From NCBI GenBank assembly GCA_965246765.1, contig CBDFFJ010000003.1:310001-374000 (forward strand): DNA of 64,000 nt, given 5' to 3'. This DNA comes from UBA1952 sp965246765 (GTDB lineage: Bacteria > Bacteroidota > Bacteroidia > Chitinophagales > Chitinophagaceae). The position numbers and the translations under genes were made by a program. The notes under the pieces are model-generated. The model did no database searches, was not told the DNA's origin, and was given only the letters and a program-made list of their open reading frames with translations. The stretch's first letter is position 1. Every line of letters begins with the position of its first letter. Shown in pieces: positions 1 through 8,194 of this stretch.

Positions 1-1
1 A

Positions 2-1153
2 CTCAAAGGCAAGTTGAATCAATACCGCCAGTTTCTCCTGTCCAATATAGACCAGTCTAATCCTCAGTTTAAGCCTTACTATGATGCATTGAACAAGGAT
101 CTGCCGATATCAACCTCCAATTTTGAAAAGGACGAGGACAATCCAACCGGCGATTGGGCTACTGGTACATTTTACCACGTTCCTACGCTTGGTGTAATTG
201 CGCTCATGTCTAAAATGCAGAATGACGTCCGTAACGCGGAAGCAGCGGTATTGAATGAACTATTCCGCGAGGCGAAGGCCAAGCCGCTCACTTTTGACGC
301 CATCGCAGGTCTTGCTGTTCCTAAAACAAGCTATGCGCTTGTCGGACAGGAGATTGAAGCCAACATCATGGTGGCTGCCTACAACAAGTCAATCACGCCA
401 ACGATCTCTTCATCTTCCGGCCGTATTGAAAAAGTGGAGAACGGCATCGGTATATGGAAGACCACCGCAAGTGGATTAGGTCTCCAGACGGTACGCGGCA
501 CCATCAGCGTGACGAATAATGGTCAGAACATTTCGCAGCCATGGGAATTCCAGTATATGGTTGGTTCTGCCGGTGCTTCTATGCAGCTTGACAAGATGAA
601 CGTATTCTACATTGGTGTACCAAATCCAATTACAGTTACCGCAGCCGGCTATTCCCTGGAAGATGTTAGCGTCAATATCCCGGGTGCTACAGTCACTCCC
701 GGTCCGACAAAGGGTACCTATATTGTCAACGTATCGCAAGGCCCTGAGGTTACCGCTTCTATCACAGCAAAAACTGCTAAAGGGCAAGCCAATGTAGGTG
801 GTATGAAGGTGCGCGTTAAGCGCATTCCGGATCCGCTTGCCAAAATAAGTGGCAAGATGAGCGGCGGTATGCCGGCCAGCATATTCCGCGCCCAGCTGGG
901 TGTTGCTGCTGTTCTCGAGAATTTTGACTTTGACACGAAGTTCACCATCACCGGCTACGATTTTTCATACCAAAAAAAGCGCGCCGACTATCAAGGGCCT
1001 TTTCATATGGGTGATGCCTATTTCAGAAACGAAGCTGCAAAGTATCTGCAGTTGGCTTCCCCCGGCGACCGCGTATATATAGATAATGTTCGCGCCAAGG
1101 GGCCGGACGGCACTACACGCTCCCTTAACAGCATAACTTTCCTCCTGAACTAA
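2..1153 (+). CDS. gldM: Gliding motility / type IX secretion protein GldM, C-terminal part
   Basis: GldM forms, with GldL, the proton-driven inner-membrane motor of the type IX secretion and gliding machinery, and its large periplasmic part reaches the outer-membrane ring. The reading frame is open to the left edge of the window, so the N-terminus with the single membrane helix is missing; about 380 residues remain of a family that is usually a little over 500. A TTG at 14 is in frame but is not a credible start because the frame continues upstream without a stop. What remains is the periplasmic beta-domain region; the stretch around 'KMNVFYIGVPNPITVTAAGY' is typical of GldM. gldN follows 36 bases downstream, which is the usual gldKLMN order and supports the call. 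Confidence 0.93.
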   Translation, partial: LKGKLNQYRQFLLSNIDQSNPQFKPYYDALNKDLPISTSNFEKDEDNPTGDWATGTFYHVPTLGVIALMSKMQNDVRNAEAAVLNELFREAKAKPLTFDAIAGLAVPKTSYALVGQEIEANIMVAAYNKSITPTISSSSGRIEKVENGIGIWKTTASGLGLQTVRGTISVTNNGQNISQPWEFQYMVGSAGASMQLDKMNVFYIGVPNPITVTAAGYSLEDVSVNIPGATVTPGPTKGTYIVNVSQGPEVTASITAKTAKGQANVGGMKVRVKRIPDPLAKISGKMSGGMPASIFRAQLGVAAVLENFDFDTKFTITGYDFSYQKKRADYQGPFHMGDAYFRNEAAKYLQLASPGDRVYIDNVRAKGPDGTTRSLNSITFLLN

Positions 1154-1189
1154 CTTTTTTAAGAGACCAGCTATTATATTCGCCACAGC

Positions 1190-2104
1190 ATGAACATCCG
1201 CCAATCATATAAGCTTGCAGCCCTCGCAGGACTTCTCGTGTGCAGCACGGGCGCAGGGGCGCAAAACGTAACCGACGGTGCACAGTCCGGCAACGGCAGC
1301 AACAACGAGCCGGTTTCCGCAACCTGGCAGCCTTCGCTCGTTCGCGACGGCGCCTACGACCGTACTCCGCACACAATGCGTACGCTCGGCTGGCAGCCAC
1401 TGCGTGAGGCTGACATCCTTTGGAAGAAGCGCGTATGGCGCGAGATTGACACGCGCGAAAAGCAAAACCTCGCATTCCGCTATCCCGGCGACGACCAGAC
1501 GGGCGGTGGCTATTTCATTGAAATCCTGCTGGATGCCGTTAAAAAGGGTAAGATCAAGGCTTATTCCACTTTTGACGATCGCTTCACGACTGCCCTTACA
1601 AAAGAGCAAATCATTGAAAAGCTTGTAGGTAAGCCTGATACTATTACACAGGAAGATCCGGTAACCGGGCAGGTAAAGCAACTCATCCGCAGCCGCGACT
1701 TCAACCCGGATATCGTTACGCTTTATCGCGTAAAGGAGGACTGGATGTTTGACCGCAACGTAGGTCGCATGGTGGTGCGCGTCATCGGTATAGCGCCGCT
1801 GGTGGACATCAAGAACGAAGATGGTACGACCCGCGCATCCACGCCACTGCTCTGGATCTATTATCCCGAAGCACGTCCTGTATTCGCACAGTATGAGGTG
1901 TTCAACCCTGAAAACGAAGTACAACGCATGACCTGGGATGATTATCTTGAAGGTCGCTACTGGAACGGCCGTATCATCCAGGTGAGCAATGGCAACAACG
2001 AGTCATTCAGCCAGGCCGGCATGAGCAAGATGGAATCCCTGTATGAAGGTCAGCGCATGACGGAGCAGGTCTTTGACAAGGAGCATGACATGTGGGTATA
2101 TTAA
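1190..2104 (+). CDS. gldN: Gliding motility / type IX secretion protein GldN
   Basis: GldN (PorN) is a periplasmic protein that joins GldK to form the ring under the T9SS outer-membrane complex and contacts GldM. The 304-residue product starts with a Sec signal peptide ending near 'GAGAQ' (about residue 24). It then shows the family pattern of an early 'ADILWKKRVWREIDTREKQN' block, a 'GGYFIEILLDAVKKGKIKAY' block and a late 'MTWDDYLEGRYWNGRIIQ' block. Length and position directly after gldM fit. A strong hairpin terminator follows the stop codon, so this is the last gene of the gld operon. Confidence 0.95.
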   Translation: MNIRQSYKLAALAGLLVCSTGAGAQNVTDGAQSGNGSNNEPVSATWQPSLVRDGAYDRTPHTMRTLGWQPLREADILWKKRVWREIDTREKQNLAFRYPGDDQTGGGYFIEILLDAVKKGKIKAYSTFDDRFTTALTKEQIIEKLVGKPDTITQEDPVTGQVKQLIRSRDFNPDIVTLYRVKEDWMFDRNVGRMVVRVIGIAPLVDIKNEDGTTRASTPLLWIYYPEARPVFAQYEVFNPENEVQRMTWDDYLEGRYWNGRIIQVSNGNNESFSQAGMSKMESLYEGQRMTEQVFDKEHDMWVY

Positions 2105-2126
2105 TCAGAAAGAGAAGATGGATAAG

Positions 2127-2156
2127 AGCGCCGCAGAATTCCTGCGGCGCTTTTTT
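2127..2156 (+). terminator. Rho-independent terminator after gldN
   Basis: A perfect 10-bp stem (2127-2136 with 2142-2151) closes a five-base loop and runs into six T residues at 2151-2156. It closes the gld operon. Confidence 0.9.
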
Positions 2157-2204
2157 AATAAGTAACGCTACTCCGGCTTCCATCTTGGCGGCCCGCCCTC
2201 ATCT

Positions 2205-2927
2205 ATGTCCGATCGTCCTAAACTGGAGGTATGTCTTTCTCCGGCGCTGCTCCACCTTTATAATCCCGAAGGAACAATCACTGTAATTATTGACGTATTC
2301 CGTGCGACTTCTACAATTGCGGCAGCCATTCATAATGGAGCAAAGCGGGTGATACCGGTGGCCGCGGTAGATGAGTGCATCAGAATTGGCGCAGCAACGG
2401 AGAACAGCATTACGGCAGGCGAACGTGACGGTAAAGTCGCTCCGGGCCTACAGCATGGAAATTCGCCCTTGGAATACCCTTCAGACTTTATCCGAGGGAA
2501 AACGCTTGTCCTGACCACCACAAACGGTACTCGGCTGCTTCACATGGTTCGCGGCGCAGACACGATCATAACCGGCTCCTTTTTAAATCTGTCTGCGGTG
2601 TGCGCATACCTCATTGCGCAGCAGAAACCGGTTTTGCTGGGCTGCGCAGCATGGAAAGATCGGTTCAACCTGGAAGACACCCTGTTTGCCGGAGCCGTCG
2701 CAAACCGGGTGGCAGCGCATTTCTCTATAGCTTGCGACAGCGCCCGCGCCGCCCGGACTTTAGAATCGCAAACTGAAGGAAATTACCTGAATTTTCTAAA
2801 AGACAGCTCCCATTACCACCGGCTTGCGGCATTCGAGCTTGAAGAAGATCTGGCTTACTGCACCACACCCGACCTGCATCCTATAGTGCCCGTACTGGCA
2901 GGCTCAGAACTTATAGTAGCGACCTAA
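2205..2927 (+). CDS. comB: 2-phosphosulfolactate phosphatase (ComB family)
   Basis: ComB-family enzymes remove phosphate from 2-phosphosulfolactate; the archaeal version works in coenzyme M synthesis. The 240-residue product carries the family blocks 'IDVFRATSTIAAAIHNGA' near the N-terminus, 'AGERDGKVAPGL' and 'LTTTNGTRLLH' in the middle, and 'FNLEDTLFAGAV' toward the C-terminus. Length is normal for the family. No other sulfolactate gene is visible nearby, so the physiological substrate here is uncertain. A role in sulfonate or sulfonolipid metabolism is only an inference. The gene stands alone between two terminators. Confidence 0.85.
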   Translation: MSDRPKLEVCLSPALLHLYNPEGTITVIIDVFRATSTIAAAIHNGAKRVIPVAAVDECIRIGAATENSITAGERDGKVAPGLQHGNSPLEYPSDFIRGKTLVLTTTNGTRLLHMVRGADTIITGSFLNLSAVCAYLIAQQKPVLLGCAAWKDRFNLEDTLFAGAVANRVAAHFSIACDSARAARTLESQTEGNYLNFLKDSSHYHRLAAFELEEDLAYCTTPDLHPIVPVLAGSELIVAT

Positions 2928-2955
2928 AAAAGCCGGCCCTCCAAGGCCGGCTTTT
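2928..2955. terminator. Bidirectional terminator between comB and the Cys-rich gene
   Basis: A perfect 11-bp stem (2928-2938 with 2945-2955) has A residues on its left and T residues on its right, so it can end transcription of both convergent genes. Confidence 0.85.
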
Positions 2956-2974
2956 CAAAAATCATCAGGCATAC

Positions 2975-3169
2975 TTACTTCTTTGCAGTAGCCTCGCCTT
3001 TTTTGCAGCAGGCCTTCTTGTCTTTACAGTCTGCTTTTGCTTCCTTGGCGCATTCTGTTTTGCTCTTGCCTTTGCAGCAAGCCTTTGCGGTCTTGTCCTT
3101 ATCGCAAGGCGCGGCGAATGAAGAGGCAGCAAACAGAACGCCGGCAACGAGGAGAGTGAGCTTTTTCAT
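2975..3169 (-). CDS. Small secreted Cys/Lys-rich protein
   Basis: Unrecognised 64-residue protein. Residues 1-20 form a clear Sec signal peptide ending 'ASSFAA'. The mature part of about 44 residues is almost entirely Lys, Ala, Asp/Glu and Cys, with seven cysteines at 22, 31, 32, 40, 48, 54 and 55, including two CC pairs. The paired cysteines and high charge suggest metal binding or a disulfide-linked small domain in the periplasm, but no known motif such as CxxC or CxxCH is present. It lies downstream of psd on the same strand, 40 bases away, so it may be the last gene of the lipid operon. A low-complexity composition means function cannot be inferred. Confidence 0.7.
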   Translation of the reverse strand: MKKLTLLVAGVLFAASSFAAPCDKDKTAKACCKGKSKTECAKEAKADCKDKKACCKKGEATAKK

Positions 3170-3209
3170 GACGGAAACTGGGGGGATTTTTTTAGAATGA
3201 GTTACGAAA

Positions 3210-3866
3210 CTAAGCTAAATGAGCGAGGACGGTCATGCCGCCCTGCACCGCCTGCCCAATCTTAACATCCACACTTGTGCCCAACGGCAGATAGACATCT
3301 ACACGTGAGCCAAAGCGAATGAAACCAAACTCCTGATTCTGTGCCAGTGTCTGACCTTCTTTTACATACCAGCAGATGCGACGCGCGAGCGCCCCGGCTA
3401 CTTGGCGGAGGAGTACCGGCAGCTTCTCATTTTCTATAACGAGCGTAGTGCGCTCATTGTCCGTGCTGCTCTTCGGGTGCCAGGCAACGAGGTACTTGCC
3501 CGGATGGTATTTCATGTATTTCACTTCCCCGTCCATAGGGCTGCGGTTGACATGCACATTCAGAGGGCTCATGAAGATGGAAATCTGTAGGCGCTTGTCC
3601 TTAAAGTATTCCGGCTCATAAGTCTCCTCAATTACTACCACCTTGCCGTCCGCCGGAGCAATGATCTTTTGCTCCCCAAGCTCAAACTGGCGCACCGGCA
3701 GCCGGAAAAACCAGATTACCCAGGCCCAGAGCAGGAAAAAGGCAAAATTGAGCGGATACATCAGCCAGGGCAGTGTATAAAGGAAACGGTAGCTTAAGTA
3801 GCCGAGTACAGCCCAGAGCACCGTGGCGATGATGATGTACCTGTAGCCTTCGCGGTGAAGCGTCAT
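3210..3866 (-). CDS. psd: Phosphatidylserine decarboxylase proenzyme
   Basis: Makes phosphatidylethanolamine by decarboxylating phosphatidylserine. It is a 218-residue protein of the short Psd class. Two membrane helices lie at about residues 9-30 and 33-54. 'KIIAPADGKV' (69-76 region) and 'FMSPLNVHVNRSP' (98-110) are conserved core motifs, with His105 as the likely catalytic base. Self-cleavage to form the pyruvoyl cofactor should occur at the Gly186-Ser187 bond in 'RFGSRVDVYLP'. cdsA, which supplies CDP-diacylglycerol to the same pathway, is the upstream gene, so the two probably share a transcript. Confidence 0.93.
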   Translation of the reverse strand: MTLHREGYRYIIIATVLWAVLGYLSYRFLYTLPWLMYPLNFAFFLLWAWVIWFFRLPVRQFELGEQKIIAPADGKVVVIEETYEPEYFKDKRLQISIFMSPLNVHVNRSPMDGEVKYMKYHPGKYLVAWHPKSSTDNERTTLVIENEKLPVLLRQVAGALARRICWYVKEGQTLAQNQEFGFIRFGSRVDVYLPLGTSVDVKIGQAVQGGMTVLAHLA

Positions 3867-3900
3867 TGTGGTGAGTGGTGAATGGTAAAAAGTGAATAAT
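3867..3900. repeat. Short-period direct repeat just upstream of psd
   Basis: The bases directly before the psd start codon repeat the word GGTGAGT/GGTGAAT about every eight bases, ending with AGTGAAT. The remaining 54 bases to cdsA show no further structure. It resembles other short-period elements found upstream of minus-strand genes in this window, but no matching inverted arm is seen. Confidence 0.5.
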
Positions 3901-3954
3901 GCAGGCTGAAATCTTGCGCCTTTAATGCGGGTTAGTGCGCGCCGTAAAGGTCTG

Positions 3955-4812
3955 CTAAAAGACTTTTAAAGGAAGACGTTCCATAAAAAGGTAAGCGTAG
4001 GCAAAAACAAAAGGCGTTGCCACTAATAAAGAGTCAAAACGGTCAAGGGCGCCACCATGGCCGGGCATCATAGTCCCGCTGTCTTTAATGCCGGCCAATC
4101 GTTTCAGCTTACTTTCCAGCAGATCTCCGGCGGTACCTGCCACAGAAGCGCACAAGGCAAGTACCCCCCAGTCTATGAGATTAAACAGCTTGCAATAATA
4201 GCCCCACACACCTGCCAGCGCCATAGTGAGCAGCGCACCGCCAATAGTTCCTTCCCAGGTCTTTTTGGGCGAAATCGGCGAAAACGGCGTTCGCCCGACG
4301 AAAGAACCCACCAGGTACGCCATCGTATCGTTCATCCAGATGAGCAACACCAGCGCCAGGGGCAGCAGCAGATTTTGCAGCCTGAGCGAATAAAGCATAA
4401 GCGCCGGCATCGTTACATAGCACATCATGGCTAAGGCACAGATGCCCGGTACAAGGATCGGTTTTTTTGAAAGACCGGCGCAAAGCAGCAACAGCGGCAA
4501 CAGGCAAAGCATCGGCGGCAGGTATTGCGCCATTGCGATCGCAGGCGGCATGCCGTGTAAAAATCCCATCAACGCCGGCAGCCAGAGCAGCAGCACAGAA
4601 ATGATAACCGTTCCCAGTGAGAGCCACGCAGGCACGGGTGCCCCGGTAATAACGCCCATGATCCGCAACGCCTCCCGCAGACACAAACCCGTAATGATAG
4701 ATACCAGTACCAGAAAAGCCCATTCATTCCATAGGAGGCCGGCCATCATTATAGCCGCGAAAACGACTGCGCTGCCGAGGCGGGTAAAGAACGTGGGCCA
4801 GTGAAGCGCCAT
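3955..4812 (-). CDS. cdsA: Phosphatidate cytidylyltransferase (CDP-diacylglycerol synthase)
   Basis: Converts phosphatidic acid and CTP to CDP-diacylglycerol, the branch-point precursor of bacterial phospholipids. The 285-residue product is strongly hydrophobic with about eight membrane helices. The C-terminal CDS signature is intact around residues 233-265: 'ESKLKRLAGIKDSG' followed by 'MPGHGGALDRFDSLL'. The length fits the family. It lies between a CPBP protease gene (33 bases upstream) and psd (88 bases downstream) on the same strand, forming a lipid-synthesis cluster. Confidence 0.95.
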   Translation of the reverse strand: MALHWPTFFTRLGSAVVFAAIMMAGLLWNEWAFLVLVSIITGLCLREALRIMGVITGAPVPAWLSLGTVIISVLLLWLPALMGFLHGMPPAIAMAQYLPPMLCLLPLLLLCAGLSKKPILVPGICALAMMCYVTMPALMLYSLRLQNLLLPLALVLLIWMNDTMAYLVGSFVGRTPFSPISPKKTWEGTIGGALLTMALAGVWGYYCKLFNLIDWGVLALCASVAGTAGDLLESKLKRLAGIKDSGTMMPGHGGALDRFDSLLVATPFVFAYAYLFMERLPLKVF

Positions 4813-4845
4813 AATCCTGGTTTAAAGGCTTTAATTATATCTAAG

Positions 4846-5859
4846 CTACGGCAGCAGTGATTCCTGACTTTCTCTTTCGCGCTCTTCCCGGAAGTCATCC
4901 GACCAGTCTGCGGGCAAAGGGGTCTGGCTTTTTACCAGCAGATAAAAACAGGCCGCAAAAGCTAAAAGCCCGGCAAGCACATACGGCAGTGGAACCTCGT
5001 TGCTTTCCACAACTTTGCGCAGCGCCGCATGCCGCTGACTCATAAACATCAGCGCCACCTGCGAGCCGTTGTACAGGAAGTGCGCCCAGATGCTGCACAG
5101 TAGGGAGCCGGTCAGGAAGTAGATCAGCGCCAGCACGCAGCCGGCAATAAATATGAATACAAATCCGTGGGGATTAAAGTGAATCGCCGCGAATAGCAGC
5201 GCTGTAAAAATGACCGGAAAAACCATGCTGCGCTGTGCATCGGGCAGCGCCTTCGGGCTAGCTGCGGCAACCGGAAATAGTGGTGTGTTCACCCGTCGGT
5301 GCACCAGTCGCAGCAGAATGCCGCGGAAAATCAATTCTTCTCCAAATGCAGGCAGCAAGGCTAAGACGGACAGTAGTAAGAACAAGTCAGCGCCGGAGTT
5401 AAGTCGCAAAAAGGCATTGAACATATTGTCGTTTGCTGCCTGAAGCTCATCAGCCCACTGGCCGAAGCGCAAGTGCTGCATACTCCAGGACTCGCCCCAG
5501 AGAAAGACGGGTATAAGTCCCAGCATAAGGCCCGTCACTATCAGCCAGTGGTAGAGCCTGCCCGGACTTCTCAATCCAAGATAGCCGCGCATCCGCGGAT
5601 GGGTAAATAAAGCGAATAGCAAGCCGGGCGCGCCGAATGCGCCGGCATGAGAGATGGCTTGCGCCCATATACCGGCGCGAATGGCGCCAGGCTTCGACCC
5701 CGGCCCGAGCTGCGTCATATCGGCAAATGAGTATCCGCTTAGATGCGGCAGCAGCGCCAGCACAAGGTAGGTGGCGAACGAGGTGAGCGTGAATATGGTA
5801 AGCATCACCAGCGCCACCTGAAGGCCCCACGGATACGTTCGCCAATAGCGGTTAAACAT
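4846..5859 (-). CDS. CPBP-family intramembrane metalloprotease
   Basis: Membrane-embedded protease of the CPBP (CAAX protease and bacteriocin-processing, Abi) family; substrates of bacterial members are mostly unknown. Counted from the ATG at 5859 the product has 337 residues and about eight hydrophobic helices. The three active-site motifs are present: 'FGEELIFRGILLRLVHRR' with Glu174-Glu175, 'LFAAIHFNPHG' with His227, and 'IWAHFLYNGSQ' with His260. A TTG nine bases further upstream is in frame, but the ATG is preferred because a CACCTTTG promoter-like box sits six bases before it, predicting a leaderless mRNA. The C-terminal tail is hydrophilic and rich in Glu/Arg. Confidence 0.85.
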   Translation of the reverse strand: MFNRYWRTYPWGLQVALVMLTIFTLTSFATYLVLALLPHLSGYSFADMTQLGPGSKPGAIRAGIWAQAISHAGAFGAPGLLFALFTHPRMRGYLGLRSPGRLYHWLIVTGLMLGLIPVFLWGESWSMQHLRFGQWADELQAANDNMFNAFLRLNSGADLFLLLSVLALLPAFGEELIFRGILLRLVHRRVNTPLFPVAAASPKALPDAQRSMVFPVIFTALLFAAIHFNPHGFVFIFIAGCVLALIYFLTGSLLCSIWAHFLYNGSQVALMFMSQRHAALRKVVESNEVPLPYVLAGLLAFAACFYLLVKSQTPLPADWSDDFREERERESQESLLP

Positions 5860-5865
5860 CGGGCG

Positions 5866-5893
5866 CAAAGGTGCTCAATATGCCCCACATTTG
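5866..5893. promoter_or_regulatory. Back-to-back promoter boxes for the divergent CPBP and nucleotidyltransferase genes
   Basis: CACCTTTG on the minus strand (5873-5866) lies six bases from the ATG at 5859. CACATTTG on the plus strand (5886-5893) lies five bases from the ATG at 5899. Each differs by one base from the Bacteroidota -7 consensus TAnnTTTG. The spacing implies that both mRNAs begin at or very near the start codon. Confidence 0.4.
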
Positions 5894-5898
5894 TGCCC

Positions 5899-6609
5899 AT
5901 GAAAGCGATGCTCCTCGCTGCGGGTCTCGGTACCAGGCTCGCCCCTTTTACCAATCATCATCCAAAAGCGCTGGCCCGCGTAGGCAACGCCACACTGCTG
6001 GAATGGAACATCCGTTACCTGCAGCAGGCCGGCATACGCGAGGTCATTGTCAATGTGCATCACTTCGCCGATCAAATAGAGACCGCTATCGCGGAAAGCG
6101 ACGGCTGGGGAAGCGACATAAGTATTTCAGACGAGCGCGATGAGGTGCTGGAGACAGGTGGCGGATTGAAAAAGGCAGCGCCGTTCTTCGCCGGAGAAGA
6201 AGCTTTCCTGGTGATGAATGTAGATGTGCTTTCAGACTTAGACCTTAATAAGCTTATGACGGCGCACGCGGCAAACGCCCCGGCAGCAACGCTCGCTATT
6301 ATGAACCGGGAATCGTCCCGCTACCTGCTCTTTGACGAAGTCCTAAGGCTGACTGGCTGGCGCAATGAAAAGACTGGAGCGCAACGCGGCGCTGACGGAG
6401 CTCCTTTCGCATTCAGCGGCGTGCAGATTGTCTCCGCCGGTCTTTTGCAGGGCATTCAGCTGGATGGCAGGTTTTCACTGATAGATGTGTACCTGAGCGC
6501 GGCCGCCCTCGGCGCAAAAATTCTCGGTTTTGACCATAGCGGAGGCAGATTTCTGGATGCAGGCAAGCCCGAAACCCTGGCCGCAGCGGCAGATCTGTTT
6601 CCTAAATAA
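5899..6609 (+). CDS. Sugar-phosphate nucleotidyltransferase (NTP transferase family)
   Basis: Transfers a nucleotidyl group to a sugar 1-phosphate; the closest functional types are N-acetylmuramate-1-phosphate uridylyltransferase (MurU) and mannose-1-phosphate guanylyltransferase. From the ATG at 5899 the product has 236 residues and begins directly with the nucleotide-binding signature 'LLAAGLGTRLAPFT' followed by 'PKALARVGN'. The metal-binding Asp is in 'FLVMNVDVLSDLDL', and 'FSGVQIVS' is the typical sugar-site segment. An in-frame extension to 5743 exists but runs through the divergent promoter and is antisense to the neighbouring gene, so it is rejected. The exact sugar cannot be decided from sequence. 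Confidence 0.85.
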   Translation: MKAMLLAAGLGTRLAPFTNHHPKALARVGNATLLEWNIRYLQQAGIREVIVNVHHFADQIETAIAESDGWGSDISISDERDEVLETGGGLKKAAPFFAGEEAFLVMNVDVLSDLDLNKLMTAHAANAPAATLAIMNRESSRYLLFDEVLRLTGWRNEKTGAQRGADGAPFAFSGVQIVSAGLLQGIQLDGRFSLIDVYLSAAALGAKILGFDHSGGRFLDAGKPETLAAAADLFPK

Positions 6610-6631
6610 GAATGCGCCTTGCGGCGCATTC
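6610..6631. terminator. Hairpin between convergent genes
   Basis: A perfect 9-bp stem (6610-6618 with 6623-6631) with a TTGC loop separates the nucleotidyltransferase gene from the convergent YkvA-like gene. It has no T-run, so it may end transcription weakly or protect mRNA 3' ends. Confidence 0.5.
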
Positions 6632-6641
6632 CAGGCTTGTC

Positions 6642-6953
6642 TTAATTCACCAGCTTAAGGTCGGTACGGCGCGCGGAGTACCGGTCCAGCTCGTACATGA
6701 GTCGCTTAAGGAGGAAGTAGAACACGGCGCCGTCGTCCATCCAGCCTACAAGCGGAATGAAGTCGGGTATAATATCAATAGGAGACAGAATATAGATGCC
6801 CGCCGCCACAAGCGCCACAATCGTCAGGAACGACGCCTTATACCGTCCGCCCAGCATGTCCCGAAACATATGGAACAGGCCCGTCCGGTAGCGCCACAAG
6901 GCGGCGAGTGTCCCTATCTGCCGTGCCTTTTTCATCAGGGGAATCTTTGCCAT
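6642..6953 (-). CDS. YkvA/DUF1232 family membrane protein
   Basis: A 103-residue protein with the DUF1232 signature 'YILSPIDIIPDFIPLVGWMD' (about residues 54-73) inside a hydrophobic region. Function in bacteria is unknown; the domain is also found in some eukaryotic ubiquitin ligases. The ATG at 6953 is chosen because the family starts shortly before the membrane segment. The upstream in-frame extension overlaps the divergent neighbour's leader. It converges with the nucleotidyltransferase gene. Confidence 0.8.
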   Translation of the reverse strand: MAKIPLMKKARQIGTLAALWRYRTGLFHMFRDMLGGRYKASFLTIVALVAAGIYILSPIDIIPDFIPLVGWMDDGAVFYFLLKRLMYELDRYSARRTDLKLVN

Positions 6954-7098
6954 CGCTTCTTTTTCGCTGCTCTTTTGTAAGCAGTTTAAAAGTACGCAAG
7001 CGCCAGGCCGCTCATTGTGAACCGCTTGTAAAATGCCTGCTGTTAACGATGCTGCCGCGCTGGATTTTTTTGGTACAAATCTTGGTTTACTCCTCCGC

Positions 7099-7674
7099 AT
7101 GAATCGACTGTTGCTTGCACTGCTCTTTATTATTCCCGGTTTCGCCCGCGCCCAGACAGGCGGTGACACCATTTACCGCGTAGCTCTGAGCAATCATGAC
7201 GTAGCCGGCACACGTTTGTGGGAAAACGATACGGTTCAGTACCACTACAACCAGATGAAGTATTACGTCAAAACCATCTTGCCTTATCTGGCGGAGGCAA
7301 CAACCTTATTCAACGAATTGAACAGCCGGCTTAATGACCCTTCTCTATCCGGGAAGGCCCGCCGGGAATATATCCGGGATAAGGAAGCGGTGGTGCGCAG
7401 CCGTTTTGAAGACAAGATCAGGAGCCTCAATGAAACGCAGGGCGTGCTCCTGACAAAGCTTGCCGCCCGCCAGACCGGCCTGAACATTTACGGCCAGCTT
7501 GCCGATTTTAAAGGCACCCTGCCGGCAATGAAGTGGCAGGCCTGGGCGCGTATCCACGGCTTCAGCCTCAACAGAAAATATCATCCCGAAGACGAGCCGG
7601 ATCTGGAGCGCATTATGCGGAGCCTCGGCTACCCCCTGCCGGCATTCTATGGCGGTGAGGGTGACGGATACTGA
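7099..7674 (+). CDS. DUF4294-like secreted protein
   Basis: A 191-residue protein with a Sec signal peptide ending near 'GFARAQ' (residue 19). The mature part has a predicted helical core with 'YYVKTILPYLAEATTLFNEL' and a C-terminal block 'GFSLNRKYHPEDEPDLERIM'. This resembles the Bacteroidota-specific DUF4294 family, whose role is unknown. Earlier in-frame starts would place charged residues before the signal peptide, so 7099 is preferred. It is transcribed away from the YkvA-like gene. Confidence 0.65.
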   Translation: MNRLLLALLFIIPGFARAQTGGDTIYRVALSNHDVAGTRLWENDTVQYHYNQMKYYVKTILPYLAEATTLFNELNSRLNDPSLSGKARREYIRDKEAVVRSRFEDKIRSLNETQGVLLTKLAARQTGLNIYGQLADFKGTLPAMKWQAWARIHGFSLNRKYHPEDEPDLERIMRSLGYPLPAFYGGEGDGY

Positions 7675-7792
7675 CGGTGTCGCGGACCGGCTTTATGGAG
7701 CAGATGCCAAGAACGTCTTTAACGACCTCAAAACATGCAGCCCTTTCTCCCGCATCTAAATTCGTGCTCTGAACCTAAAAGAGTTTGAGGCT

Positions 7793-8125
7793 ATGAAGCA
7801 GATTGACATTCCGTTTACTCCGCCGGGCAGCAAGGCAAACCAGACCATTCCTGTTTGCTATGCTTTAGAAAACAGGGAAGAGGCATGCATTCAGATTATA
7901 CACTGCAAGGTTGCGCTGCCGCCGGCCCAGCTGCCCGCATGGTTGCAGCCCGGCGCCTTTGAACTCGTAACCCATGTCCGCGACGGCATGCAGCTGGTAG
8001 ATTATAACGCAACGGCCGGCCGCGGGCTCAGCACGCAGGATTCCGATGCTTTTCGCTACAAGGTTTATTCGGAAATATTTTTCCGGGAGCGCGCGAAGAA
8101 TGAGCAAAGCTTTTCCGCTTGCTGA
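7793..8125 (+). CDS. Hypothetical protein, 110 residues
   Basis: I do not recognise this gene. It encodes a soluble-looking 110-residue protein without signal peptide or membrane segment, beginning 'MKQIDIPFTPPGSK' and ending in a charged helix 'YKVYSEIFFRERAKNEQ'. Three cysteines (22, 32, 38 region and the last residue) follow no known spacing. It lies 118 bases after the DUF4294-like gene on the same strand and 69 bases before the convergent bshC. Its base composition is like that of the neighbours, and the open frame begins with ATG. Confidence 0.5.
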   Translation: MKQIDIPFTPPGSKANQTIPVCYALENREEACIQIIHCKVALPPAQLPAWLQPGAFELVTHVRDGMQLVDYNATAGRGLSTQDSDAFRYKVYSEIFFRERAKNEQSFSAC

Positions 8126-8194
8126 AGGAGAGGCGGGCCGCTGCATCTTCTTCTCAATCGATAGAAAACGCCATTGGCGCCGGCCCCGGCGACC

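Noticed and set aside
6610..6631. Hairpin considered as a strong rho-independent terminator
   Set aside because: The stem is perfect but no T-run follows on either strand, so only a weak terminator or 3' stabiliser is claimed.
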